A stretch of 64,000 nt of DNA. Origin: Bradyrhizobium japonicum USDA 6. Its GTDB lineage: Bacteria > Pseudomonadota > Alphaproteobacteria > Rhizobiales > Xanthobacteraceae. Positions 34,852 to 43,782 of this stretch are shown piece by piece. Within the stretch, counting starts at the first letter, position 1; every line of letters starts with the position of its first letter. The stretch is from contig NC_017249.1 in the NCBI RefSeq assembly GCF_000284375.1, forward strand, positions 2,644,001 through 2,708,000, given 5' to 3'. The translations under genes were made by a program, and so were the position numbers. Under the pieces are notes generated by a model. That model was given only the letters and a program-made list of their open reading frames with translations. It had not been told where the DNA came from and ran no database searches.

Positions 34852-36390
34852 TCACCGGCAGGCGGGGTTTGCTGCGTCCGGAAACGCCAGGAAGGTGACG
34901 GTCGCCGGCACAAGCCGGATCGCTCCCGCAGGTGTTGCGCGCGGCTCAAGTCGGGGCAGTTCGTCATCGGCACTCAGCGCGAGCGTCTTGCCGTTCAACC
35001 GAACTGCCGCGTCTTGCAGCCACGTCGCATGTATCGTGTAACGCTCGGCGGGATGTGACAGCGTGAGGGTCGATGATGCGTGCCGCGACGCGTTGATTGC
35101 GAGCACGGACACGGCGCCCCGCATGCCCGGATGGCAATGCGCGTAGAGATGGAGATCCGGCGCGGTGACCGGGGTCGCGTCGAGCACGATCGTTCCCATC
35201 AGCCGATGCCAGAGCAGCGCAGCCCAGTAGTTCGGCCGTGGACGGAAGGTTCCCTCGTCGAGCAGGCCGTAATCGCTGGCGGCCAGCGTGTTGTGCATCA
35301 CCACCTGGACGCCGGCCCTCGCCAAGCGTCCGAGCTGGTCGAGATAGCGGAATGCGTCGAGAAACGTCTTGTCCGATGGGTTGCCGCCGCAGGCGGCGTT
35401 TGCCGTCTCCGTCAGCCAGATCGGCTTGCCCGGCTCGAATGCGTCGCGCAGGGCCCGATAGGTCGCGAACGTCGTGTCGGTGCGTGCCAACCAGTCCGCG
35501 GAGAGCGCCTGCGCCGGATCGTCGCGGCCGCCGCAGCGCGGCGAGAGCGTGTTGTAGTGATGATAGGAGAAGCGATCGATGCCGCGGGCGGATGCGGCGA
35601 GCAGATCGCGCGTGGTGATGCCCGACCCGGATGGCGACGGCGCGTCGCCGGTTGAACCCGGACCGACGATCAGCGTCTCGGGCGCCACGCGTTGCATCCA
35701 TTCGCGAAAGATCCTGAAGTCCTGGCCGTAAGCGGCCGCATCATATCCCGGCGGCGCGCCGTTCGTCGCCGCAAGCGTTGGCTCGTTCATGAATTCCACC
35801 GCCGCGATGTGGCCACCCAGCGAACGCGTCGTGTCGATCAGGCGTTGCGCCTGACCGGTCTGCCACGCGCCATCTGCATCGCGGCTGCCCGGACTGATCG
35901 CGAAAGAGGTGACGATCTCCGCGTCGACTGCGCGCGCGAAGTCGATCACGCCACGCCACTGTTGACGGCTGAGCACAGAGTCGAATCCCGGCGGGGGCTT
36001 GGCCGGTGCGCGGTCCGTGTCGGCAACGAACGTCGCATTGGCCCAGGTGCCGCTCACGCGCAGATAGGCCGGCGCCAAAGCGGCGGCGAGATTGCGTAGC
36101 CGCGCATTGGCAAGATCGATCGGCGGCCTCTCGCCGTAACGATCCCGCTCATCGAGCGCGCGCATTGTGCGCGGAAAGGGCTTCCAGAACCGGCCGCCGG
36201 TCACCTCCACCATCTCGATATTGTAGGATTGAAAGCGCGCATCGATTGTGCCGATCGCCTTCAGCTCGGCGGGTGCGATGGAGGCGCCGCCGGCGTGCGC
36301 CGCGTCTAACGTTGTGGCAGCGAGCAGGCTCATCAGCAGCATCTGCGGCCGAGGCAGCCCGAAGGCCGACTTGATCCGCGACACGGTCAT
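34852..36390 (-). CDS. Glycoside hydrolase family 79-like (heparanase/beta-glucuronidase family), exported
   Basis: A 512-residue protein with an N-terminal signal (MLLMSLLAATTLDAAHAG). The (beta/alpha)8 clan GH-A layout is visible: LRVSGTWAN near residue 111, the acid/base Glu203 in EFMNEPTLA, and the nucleophile Glu328 in IWLTETANAACGG. The NEP and TET spacing and the all-beta C-terminal part match GH79 (heparanase and bacterial beta-glucuronidases). It would cut glucuronide linkages outside the cytoplasm. The start overlaps the LysR stop by ATGA, so the two are translated together. GH79 versus a neighbouring GH-A family (GH30/39) would need a profile search. Confidence 0.75.
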   Translation of the reverse strand: MTVSRIKSAFGLPRPQMLLMSLLAATTLDAAHAGGASIAPAELKAIGTIDARFQSYNIEMVEVTGGRFWKPFPRTMRALDERDRYGERPPIDLANARLRNLAAALAPAYLRVSGTWANATFVADTDRAPAKPPPGFDSVLSRQQWRGVIDFARAVDAEIVTSFAISPGSRDADGAWQTGQAQRLIDTTRSLGGHIAAVEFMNEPTLAATNGAPPGYDAAAYGQDFRIFREWMQRVAPETLIVGPGSTGDAPSPSGSGITTRDLLAASARGIDRFSYHHYNTLSPRCGGRDDPAQALSADWLARTDTTFATYRALRDAFEPGKPIWLTETANAACGGNPSDKTFLDAFRYLDQLGRLARAGVQVVMHNTLAASDYGLLDEGTFRPRPNYWAALLWHRLMGTIVLDATPVTAPDLHLYAHCHPGMRGAVSVLAINASRHASSTLTLSHPAERYTIHATWLQDAAVRLNGKTLALSADDELPRLEPRATPAGAIRLVPATVTFLAFPDAANPACR

Positions 36391-37355
36391 CTGGTCCGCG
36401 GCGCAGCGGCGATGGATTTCACTCCCGGCCGGCCCTTGCGCACCGAATTCCAGAAATTCTCGGCCGCCCGGGTCATACGGGCCCGCGTGCGGAACAGCGA
36501 GACGCTGATCGGAATGTCCCAATCCGCGCCGCCGGCGCGCAACAGGCGGCCGCCGTCGAGATCGGCGCGGACGAGGCTCATCGGAGCCCACGTCACGCCG
36601 CGCCCTTCGCGCGCCATGTCGACCAGCAGCATGACCGGCGCGGCGAAGCCGGGCGCCAGCCACGCCGTCGGATCCTTCGCGGCAAGGAACGAGGTGACGA
36701 GCCGCCCCACGCCCGAGCCGGGGTGATAGGCGAGATAGGGCAGCGGCGCGCCCGATGCGCCGGGCAGGGCGTAACGAGGCTGCGCCTTTTTACTGCTGCG
36801 TCCACCGCGGCCCGGTTTTGCGGCCGGCGCGCTGATCGGGATCAGCACGTCGGTCGCGAGATCGACGCGCTGGAAGCGGTCCATGTCGAGCCGGCTCACC
36901 AGCGTCGGATGGTAGTGCGCCAGCATGAAATGCGCCTGCGCATCCAGAAGTAGCTTCTCGCAGCCGGCGAAATTCGAAGCGACGAGCTGCACGGCGGAGT
37001 CGGCCCGCGCGCTGTCGGAGTTGCGGATCCATTCCGGAAAGAAGGTCTGCGACAGTGAATGCGTGGCGGCGAAGGTGATGGTCTCGGCCTTCAGGCGTGC
37101 GACCTCGAGCGCCTCCTCGCGTCCGACCAGGACCCGGCGCAGCACGTCCTCCGCGACGGGGCGGAAACTCTCGCCGGCCGGCGTCAGTGTGATCGTGTGG
37201 GTCGAACGTTCGAACAGCGGCGTGCCCAGCCACTCCTCGAGCGACCTGATGCGGCGGCTGAGCGCCGGCTGGGTCACATGCCGTCGCTGGGCGGCGCGCG
37301 AGAACCCGCCTTCCTCGGCGATGGCAAGGAAATCCTCCAGCCAGACCAGGTCCAT
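36387..37355 (-). CDS. LysR family transcriptional regulator
   Basis: A 322-residue LTTR. The N-terminal helix-turn-helix is DFLAIAEEGGFSRAAQRRHVTQPALSRRIRSLEEWLG; the effector-binding domain follows. It is divergent from the dctA-like gene at 37490 and overlaps the GH79 gene at its 3' end. It probably regulates dctA, its own operon with GH79, or both. A T-N11-A box lies 22 bp upstream of its start. Confidence 0.88.
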   Translation of the reverse strand: MDLVWLEDFLAIAEEGGFSRAAQRRHVTQPALSRRIRSLEEWLGTPLFERSTHTITLTPAGESFRPVAEDVLRRVLVGREEALEVARLKAETITFAATHSLSQTFFPEWIRNSDSARADSAVQLVASNFAGCEKLLLDAQAHFMLAHYHPTLVSRLDMDRFQRVDLATDVLIPISAPAAKPGRGGRSSKKAQPRYALPGASGAPLPYLAYHPGSGVGRLVTSFLAAKDPTAWLAPGFAAPVMLLVDMAREGRGVTWAPMSLVRADLDGGRLLRAGGADWDIPISVSLFRTRARMTRAAENFWNSVRKGRPGVKSIAAAPRTR

Positions 37356-37377
37356 GATGCGGTTTCGTCCTCAAATC

Positions 37378-37392
37378 ATACCGATACGGCAT
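37378..37392. promoter_or_regulatory. Candidate LysR box
   Basis: ATACCGATACGGCAT fits the LTTR pattern T-N11-A (T37379, A37391) with a nearly symmetric ATACCG/CGGCAT pair. It lies in the 134-bp gap between the divergent lysR and dctA-like genes. Assigned by pattern and position. Confidence 0.45.
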
Positions 37393-37489
37393 TAGCGCCT
37401 CGGGCGCTGCTGGTCCAATGTAAACGTCATCACAAAACCAGAACAAGGCGCCACGCCGCATGGCGCGACGATGCGTCGGAGGAAATCAA

Positions 37490-38803
37490 TTGCAGATCGC
37501 CGCAACTCAATTGTCTGAGCCCCTGTCGAAGCCAGTCTCCGAAAGCCGCCGCAAGCCGTTCTGGCGTGAGCAATATTTTCTGGTGGTTGCCGGTGCCGCG
37601 CTCGGTGCGCTCCTTGGTGCTTTGTTTCCGGCCTTTGCGGTGGAGCTCAAGCCGCTCGGCGATTGCTTCATTTCACTGATCAAGATGACGATCGCGCCGC
37701 TGATTTTCCTGGTCGTGGTCACCGGCATCGCGCAGGTCGGCGACATGAAGGCGGTGGGCCGTATCGGCCTCAAGGCGTTCGCCTATTTCGAGGCGGTGAC
37801 GACGGTCTGCCTGCTGATCAGCTTTGTGGTGGTGCGCTGGGTGCAGCCCGGTGCGGGCGTGGCGCATGCGACAGCGCAGCAAGCCGAGACGGTCGCGCGT
37901 TATCAGCAGGCCCATGTCGGCTCGCTGTCGGCCTACATCCAGCACATGATCCCCGAGAGCTTCGTCGGCGCGTTCGCGGCCGGCGACGTGCTCCAGGTGC
38001 TCGTGCTTGCGCTGCTCTGTGGCATCGGCCTGCTGCTGCTCGGCGACAAGGCCGCGCCGCTGCGGACCGGCCTGGAGCGGATCACCGAGCTCGTGTTCAG
38101 CGTCGTCCATGTCGTCGTCGCGCTGGCGCCGATCGGCGCGTTCGGCGCGATGGCCTTTACGGTGGCGAAGTTCGGTGCCGCCACGCTCTATGCGCTGGCG
38201 CTGCTGGTCGGCACGGCCTGGGCGATGATGGGGTTCTTCATCTTCGTCATTCTCAACGTGATCTGCCGCATGGTTGGCATCCGCCTGATGGATCTGTTGC
38301 GCCTCTTGCGCAACGAGCTGCTCGTCGTGCTCGGCACCTCGTCGTCGGAGACCGCCATCCCCGGCATGATGGAGAAGCTGCCGAAGGCGGGCGTCGGGCG
38401 TGCCGTCGCCGGCCTCGTCATTCCCTCCGGCTATTCCTTCAATCTCGATGGCGTCGCACTGACGCTGCCGCTCTCCACCATCTTCGTCGCCCAGGTCTAC
38501 GGCATCGAGCTGACCGCTGCGCAGGAGCTCAGCCTGTTCGTGGTGATGCTGTTCACCAGCAAGGGCGCAGCCGGCGTCACCGGCGGTGCGTTCGCCGCGC
38601 TCGCCGCGACCGTCGTCGCGGCAGGGCTTCCGGCGGAGGGCCTGGCGCTGCTGCTCGGCATCGACCGCTTCATGTCGCTGGCGCGCGCCATCACCAACAC
38701 CATCGGCAATGCCGTCGCCGCGATCGTGGTCGCGAAATGGGACGGGGAATTCAACCGCGAGGACTGGGCCCAGTCCGCCGCTCAAATCCAGGCAGTGAAG
38801 TAA
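37490..38803 (+). CDS. dctA: Dicarboxylate/amino acid:cation symporter (DctA family)
   Basis: A 437-residue SDF-family transporter. It has about eight helices, the conserved serine-rich SSSETAIPGMM loop and PSGYSFNLDG (ion and substrate site). I place the start at the TTG at 37490 because GGAGG (37478-37482) lies 7 bp before it; an ATG at 37460 in the same frame has no such site. DctA imports C4-dicarboxylates (succinate, malate, fumarate) or, in relatives, orotate or glutamate. It is followed 17 bp later by the pdxA-like gene. Confidence 0.85.
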   Translation: MQIAATQLSEPLSKPVSESRRKPFWREQYFLVVAGAALGALLGALFPAFAVELKPLGDCFISLIKMTIAPLIFLVVVTGIAQVGDMKAVGRIGLKAFAYFEAVTTVCLLISFVVVRWVQPGAGVAHATAQQAETVARYQQAHVGSLSAYIQHMIPESFVGAFAAGDVLQVLVLALLCGIGLLLLGDKAAPLRTGLERITELVFSVVHVVVALAPIGAFGAMAFTVAKFGAATLYALALLVGTAWAMMGFFIFVILNVICRMVGIRLMDLLRLLRNELLVVLGTSSSETAIPGMMEKLPKAGVGRAVAGLVIPSGYSFNLDGVALTLPLSTIFVAQVYGIELTAAQELSLFVVMLFTSKGAAGVTGGAFAALAATVVAAGLPAEGLALLLGIDRFMSLARAITNTIGNAVAAIVVAKWDGEFNREDWAQSAAQIQAVK

Positions 38804-38820
38804 GGATCCAAGGTTTCGAT

Positions 38821-39855
38821 ATGGCTACCAGCACCAATGAACGGCCCGTCATCGCGCTGACATCAGGCGATTGCACGGGCATCGGCCCCGAGCAGATCGC
38901 GCGCATCCTCTCTGATAACAGGCTCGCGGATGCCGCGCGCCTCGTCGTGGTTGGCGATGCCCGCGTGCTCGAAATGGGTATGGAACATGCCGGCGTGAAG
39001 CTGAAGGTCGAGCGGATTGCCTCGCCTAAGTCCGCCAACTGGGGCAGCAGCGCGGTGCAACTGGTCGATCTCGGCAATACCGACCCCGCGAAATTCCCGA
39101 TCGGCAAGGCCAGCGCCGAATCCGGCCGACTGACCGGCGAGACGCTGTCGCGTGCGATCGATTTCTCCAGGGCGGGCGAAGTCGACGCGATCACCTTCGC
39201 GCCGCTCAACAAGCGCGCGATGTTCGACGGCGGCTGGAAGTTCCCCGACGAGCACAAGATGTTCGCGAGCCTGCTCGGCCACAAGACCTATTTCTCCGAG
39301 ATGAATGTGCTCGACGGCCAGTGGATGTCGCGCGTCACCGGGCATCAATCGCTGCGCGAGGCGCTCGACGGCATCAATCCGGCGAGCATCACCGACTCGA
39401 TCGAGCTGGTCGACCGCATGATGCGGAGGGCTGGCGTCGCCAGGCCGCGCATCGCGGTCGCCGCGCTCAATCCGCATGCCGGCGAGAACGGCCTGTTCGG
39501 CCGCGACGAGATCGAGATGATCCGGCCAACGGTCGAAGCCGCCGCGAAGCGCGGCATCGCCTGCACCGGGCCATATCCCGCCGACACCGTCTACGTCCGC
39601 GCCTTCGCCGGCGAGTTCGACAGCGTGGTTGCGATGTATCACGACCAGGGCCAGATCGCGACCAAGCTGCGCGGCTTCAACCGCGGCGTCACCGTCACCG
39701 CGGGGCTCGAGACCGTCTTCACCACGCCATCGCATGGCACCGCGTTCGACATCGTCGGCACGGGCGTCGCCAAGACCGGTGCGCTCGAAAGCGCGGTGCG
39801 GCTCGCGGCACAACTGGTATCGATCAAGGTCAAGGAGGCTGCCCGTGCACACTGA
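38821..39855 (+). CDS. PdxA family 4-hydroxythreonine-4-phosphate dehydrogenase-like protein
   Basis: A 344-residue member of the PdxA family with TSGDCTGIGPE at the N-terminus, the metal-binding His in LNPHAGENG, and YHDQGQI. PdxA2-type proteins sit in catabolic operons (for example for 4-hydroxy- or 4-phospho-acids such as D-threonate) and not in vitamin B6 synthesis. The location between dctA and two MmgE/PrpD genes supports such a catabolic role. The 3' end overlaps the next gene by 11 bp. Confidence 0.82.
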   Translation: MATSTNERPVIALTSGDCTGIGPEQIARILSDNRLADAARLVVVGDARVLEMGMEHAGVKLKVERIASPKSANWGSSAVQLVDLGNTDPAKFPIGKASAESGRLTGETLSRAIDFSRAGEVDAITFAPLNKRAMFDGGWKFPDEHKMFASLLGHKTYFSEMNVLDGQWMSRVTGHQSLREALDGINPASITDSIELVDRMMRRAGVARPRIAVAALNPHAGENGLFGRDEIEMIRPTVEAAAKRGIACTGPYPADTVYVRAFAGEFDSVVAMYHDQGQIATKLRGFNRGVTVTAGLETVFTTPSHGTAFDIVGTGVAKTGALESAVRLAAQLVSIKVKEAARAH

Positions 39856-41299
39856 TCGCAGGACCCTGCTCCAGGCGGCGGCCGCACTGCCGCTCGCAAC
39901 CGTCGGCGCCAACGCCGCCTTCGCGGAGACGCCGGCCGCAACGCCCGTCGCCGCACCGCCCAAGGAGGTGACGCGCGCGCTGGCGCATTATCTCGTGACC
40001 GCGAAATACGAAGACCTGCCGGCCAATGTGCGGAAGGAAGGCGTGCGCACGCTGCTGAACTGGGTCGGCGTCGCCATCGGCGGATCGCATCACGAGACGG
40101 TCGATATCGCGGTCTCCGCGCTCGGTCCGTTCTCCGGGCCGCAGCAAGCCTCGCTGTTCGGGCGGCGCGAGCGGTTCGACATCATGAACGCGGCCTTCAT
40201 CAACGGTGTGTCGAGCCATATCTTCGACTATGACGACACCCACCTGAAGACGATCATCCATCCTGCCGGTCCGGTGGCCTCGGCCATCCTCGCGCTGTCG
40301 GAAATGCAGCCGGTATCGGGCAAGGATTTCCTGAACGCGCTGGTGCTCGGCGTCGAGACCGAGTGCCGGATCGGCAACTCGGTCTATCCGAACCATTACG
40401 ATGTCGGCTGGCACATCACCGGCACCGCCGGTGTGTTCGGCTCGGCTGCGGCCGTCGGCAAGCTGTTGAAGCTGAACGAGCAGCAGATGACATGGGCGCT
40501 CGGCCTTGCCGCCTCGCAGCCGGTGGGCCTGCGCGAATCCTTCGGCTCGATGAACAAGAGCTTCAATCCAGGCCGTGCGGCATCAAGCGGCATTTTCGCG
40601 GCGATCCTGGCCTCGAAGAATTTCACCTCGTCCGACGCCATGATCGAGGCCAAGCGCGGCTGGGCCAACACGATCAGCACCAAGCAGGACTACAACGAGA
40701 TTCTGGGCGACCTCGGCAAACGCTATGAGGCCGCGCTCAATACCTACAAGCCATTCGCCTGCGGCATCGTCATGCACCCGGCGATCGACGCCGCGATCCA
40801 GCTCCGCAACGAGAGCAAGGTGACTGCGGACCAGATCGAGCGCGTCGACCTCAAGGTCCATCCGCTGGTGCTGGAACTGACCGGCAAGAAGACGCCGAAG
40901 GCAGGCCTCGAAGGCAAGTTCAGCATCTATCACGCGGTCGCGGTCGCCATCGTCGAGGGCGCCGGCGGCGAGAAGCAGTTCAGCGACCGGGCCGTGACCG
41001 ACCCCACCATTGTTGCGCTGCGCGGCAAGGTCAATCCGGTCGTCACGCCCGGCATCAAGCCCGAGCAGGTCGATCTCACCATCGTGCTCAAGGACGGCCG
41101 CAAGCTCAACCGCTACATCGAGCATGCAATCGGCAGCGTCGAGGTGCCGATGACGGACAAGCAGCTCGAAGCCAAATTCTCGGACCTTGCAGAGGGTGTC
41201 ATCCCTGCTGCGACGATCCGGCGCGTGATGGACGCGTGCTGGAATGTCGAGAACCTGCCGAACGCGGCGGAGATCGCAAGGATGTCGGTCGCAACCTGA
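39845..41299 (+). CDS. MmgE/PrpD family protein with Tat signal (paralogue 1)
   Basis: A 484-residue protein of the MmgE/PrpD family (2-methylcitrate dehydratase, cis-aconitate decarboxylase, and others). The start is a GTG at 39845 inside the pdxA-like gene. It has an N-terminal twin-arginine signal (TDRRTLLQ, hydrophobic stretch, AFA cleavage). The body has FDYDDTHLKTIIHPAGPV and ETECRIGN, typical of the family's active site region. Family members are normally cytosolic, so the signal is unusual. The next gene is a paralogue, also with a Tat signal. Confidence 0.82.
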   Translation: MHTDRRTLLQAAAALPLATVGANAAFAETPAATPVAAPPKEVTRALAHYLVTAKYEDLPANVRKEGVRTLLNWVGVAIGGSHHETVDIAVSALGPFSGPQQASLFGRRERFDIMNAAFINGVSSHIFDYDDTHLKTIIHPAGPVASAILALSEMQPVSGKDFLNALVLGVETECRIGNSVYPNHYDVGWHITGTAGVFGSAAAVGKLLKLNEQQMTWALGLAASQPVGLRESFGSMNKSFNPGRAASSGIFAAILASKNFTSSDAMIEAKRGWANTISTKQDYNEILGDLGKRYEAALNTYKPFACGIVMHPAIDAAIQLRNESKVTADQIERVDLKVHPLVLELTGKKTPKAGLEGKFSIYHAVAVAIVEGAGGEKQFSDRAVTDPTIVALRGKVNPVVTPGIKPEQVDLTIVLKDGRKLNRYIEHAIGSVEVPMTDKQLEAKFSDLAEGVIPAATIRRVMDACWNVENLPNAAEIARMSVAT

Positions 41300-41316
41300 C
41301 CGCGGAGGAGAAAAGC

Positions 41317-42753
41317 ATGCCGTCACGCCGCCGCTTCCTGCAGTCCGCCGGTTCGGTTGCCGCCCTGGTCGCCACCGGCGGCCGTGCGGCTCTCGCCGAA
41401 GGTCCGGGCGTGACGGAGCGCCTTGCCCGCTACATGGTCGTCGCGCGCGATCAGGAGCTGCCCGCACAAGTCCTGCTCGAATGCAAGCATCGCATTCTCG
41501 ACACGCTCGGTGCGATGGTGTCGGGCTCGCGCATGCGGCCGGGCGAAATGGCGCTGAAATATGTGCGCACCCTCGGCGGCGATGCCCAGGCGTCCGTGAT
41601 CGGTTCCGATTTCCGCACCACGGCGGTCAACGCGGCATTGGCCAACGCCATGTGTGCGCATGCCGACGAGACCGACGATTTCGAGCCCGTCACCAAGGCG
41701 CATCCGGGTTGTTCGGTCGTGCCGGCTGCACTTGCGATTGGCGAGCGCGAGCATCGCAGCGGACAGGATTTCATTCGCGCCGTCGCTCTCGGCTACGACC
41801 TGACCTGCCGGCTGCTGTTCGCTCTGGGTCCCGACCTCGTCCGCGGTTCGCATCGAAGTGCCGAAGGGACGTCCTCGACGTTCGGCGCGCTCGGGGCCGC
41901 CGCATCGCTGGCGCGGCTCGATGAAAAGGGAATGCGTTACGCGATCTCCTATTCGTCGCAGCAGGTATCCGGCCTGTGGAGCTGGGTGAAGGATCACGAT
42001 CACATCGAGAAGGCGTCCGACTTCGCCGGCATGGGCGCACGCAACGGCGTCATGGCAGTCGACATGGTGAAGGCAGGCCTGACCGGCGTCGACGACGTGC
42101 TCGACGGCACTCATAATCTCTTCATCGCGCTGTCGACCGATCCGAAGCCGGAGGAGATGGTGAAGGATCTCGGCAAGCGCTTCTATGTCACGGAGACGGC
42201 GATCAAGACCTTCTCGGTCGGCTATCCCATCCAGTCGCCCCTGGATGCGATGCTGACGCTGCGCAAGCAGCACAGCCTCACGCCAGACAACGTGCGTAGC
42301 ATCCTGGTCAAGTTGCCGACCGATGCGATGGGAATTGTGGGCGAGAGCGCGATGCCTGATGTCAACTGCCAGCACCTCGTGGCCGTCGCGCTGGTCAAGG
42401 GCGCCGTGTCGTTCAACGACAGTCACGACGTCGCGCTGATGCATGATCCAAAAATCCTGGAGCAGCGCGCCAAGGTGACGCTGGCCGGCGACAAGGCGCT
42501 GATGGACCCGGCAGCGCCGCGCGGCGCTGTCGTCGAAGTGACATTGACCGATGGCAAGAAGGTCGAGCACTTCACGAAATATCCGCCGGGCACCAAGGAG
42601 AATCCGCTGAGCACGGAAGCGGTGGCGGCCAAGACGCGAGATCTGATTGCACCGGTATTGGGCAGTGACAGGGCCGAGAAGCTGATCGACCAGATCGGCA
42701 ATCTCGAACGGCTTGACGACGTCGGCAAGTTGAGGCCATTGCTGACGGCGTGA
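41317..42753 (+). CDS. MmgE/PrpD family protein with Tat signal (paralogue 2)
   Basis: A 478-residue paralogue of the preceding gene, 17 bp downstream, with GGAGGAG before the ATG. The Tat motif is perfect (SRRRFLQSAG) and the signal ends at RAALA. HADETDDFEPVTKAHPG corresponds to the D-D/H region of the first paralogue. The two genes probably make a periplasmic dehydratase/decarboxylase-like pair acting on a di- or tricarboxylate. Confidence 0.83.
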   Translation: MPSRRRFLQSAGSVAALVATGGRAALAEGPGVTERLARYMVVARDQELPAQVLLECKHRILDTLGAMVSGSRMRPGEMALKYVRTLGGDAQASVIGSDFRTTAVNAALANAMCAHADETDDFEPVTKAHPGCSVVPAALAIGEREHRSGQDFIRAVALGYDLTCRLLFALGPDLVRGSHRSAEGTSSTFGALGAAASLARLDEKGMRYAISYSSQQVSGLWSWVKDHDHIEKASDFAGMGARNGVMAVDMVKAGLTGVDDVLDGTHNLFIALSTDPKPEEMVKDLGKRFYVTETAIKTFSVGYPIQSPLDAMLTLRKQHSLTPDNVRSILVKLPTDAMGIVGESAMPDVNCQHLVAVALVKGAVSFNDSHDVALMHDPKILEQRAKVTLAGDKALMDPAAPRGAVVEVTLTDGKKVEHFTKYPPGTKENPLSTEAVAAKTRDLIAPVLGSDRAEKLIDQIGNLERLDDVGKLRPLLTA

Positions 42754-42793
42754 TGAATCAATCAACAACAAGACAAACATCAAGGAAGTGCCC

Positions 42794-43765
42794 ATGCGCG
42801 GGGTTATGCGACGCACCTTTCTGGCCGCCTGTGCGGCCGTTCTGTTCTCCGGCGCGGCCCTAGCGCAGGATTATCCATCCCGCCCGGTCAAGATCATCGT
42901 GCCGTTCCCGGCCGGCGGATCCAACGACATCATCGCCCGCATCGTCGCGCAGAAGCTGACCGAGCGGAACGGCCAGACCTTCCTCGTTGAGAACCGCGGC
43001 GGCGCCGGCGGCAATATCGGCGCCGAGACGGTCGCGAGCGCAGAGCCCGACGGTTACACCTTGCTGCTGACCGCGCCGCCTCCGCTGACGATCAATGGCG
43101 CGCTCTACAAGAAGCTGCCGTTCGATCCCGCCAAGGCCTTTGCGCCGGTGGCGCTGATCGCCTCGGTGCCGATCGTGCTGGTCGTCAATCCGTCGGTGCA
43201 GGCGAAGAACGTGAGCGAGCTGATCGCGCTCGCAAAGGCCAAGCCGGGTACGCTGAACTTCGGCTCGTCCGGCATTGGCTCGACCAACCACCTCGCCGGC
43301 GAGTTGCTCAAGAGCATGGCCGGTGTGGACATCGTCCACGTGCCCTATCGCGGCGCGGCGCCGGCGATGAACGATCTGCTTGCGGGGCAGATCCCGTTCA
43401 TGTTCGACAACATGCCGGCAGTGCTGCCGCAGGTGCAGGGCAAGGCCATCAATGCGATCGCGGTCGCGGGCGCCAAGCGTGCGGAAGCACTGCCCGACGT
43501 GCCGACGGTCGCCGACACTGTTCCGGGCTTCGAGGCCTCGTCCTGGTTCGGGCTGGTTGCGCCGGCCAAGACGCCTGCGCCCGCGCTCGCCAAGCTGAGC
43601 GGCGAGCTCGAGACCATTCTGAAGATGCCGGATGTCAAGAAGCGGCTTGCTGAACTCGGGGCCGAGCCCGGCACGGTTTTCGGCGACGCATTCGGGCAAT
43701 TCATGACGGACGAAACCGCAAAATGGGGCAAGCTCGTCAAGGCCTCCGGCGCCACGGTCGATTAG
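42794..43765 (+). CDS. Tripartite tricarboxylate transporter-type substrate-binding protein (Bug/TctC family)
   Basis: A 323-residue periplasmic binding protein with a Sec signal (FLAACAAVLFSGAALAQ) followed by DYPSRPVKIIVPFPAGGSNDIIAR, the hallmark of the Bug family. AAGGAAG lies upstream of the ATG at 42794. No TctA or TctB membrane subunit is nearby, as is common for Bug proteins. It probably binds a carboxylate for the surrounding enzymes, either for transport or sensing. Confidence 0.88.
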   Translation: MRGVMRRTFLAACAAVLFSGAALAQDYPSRPVKIIVPFPAGGSNDIIARIVAQKLTERNGQTFLVENRGGAGGNIGAETVASAEPDGYTLLLTAPPPLTINGALYKKLPFDPAKAFAPVALIASVPIVLVVNPSVQAKNVSELIALAKAKPGTLNFGSSGIGSTNHLAGELLKSMAGVDIVHVPYRGAAPAMNDLLAGQIPFMFDNMPAVLPQVQGKAINAIAVAGAKRAEALPDVPTVADTVPGFEASSWFGLVAPAKTPAPALAKLSGELETILKMPDVKKRLAELGAEPGTVFGDAFGQFMTDETAKWGKLVKASGATVD

Positions 43766-43782
43766 CGAGTTGGGGTAGCGTC

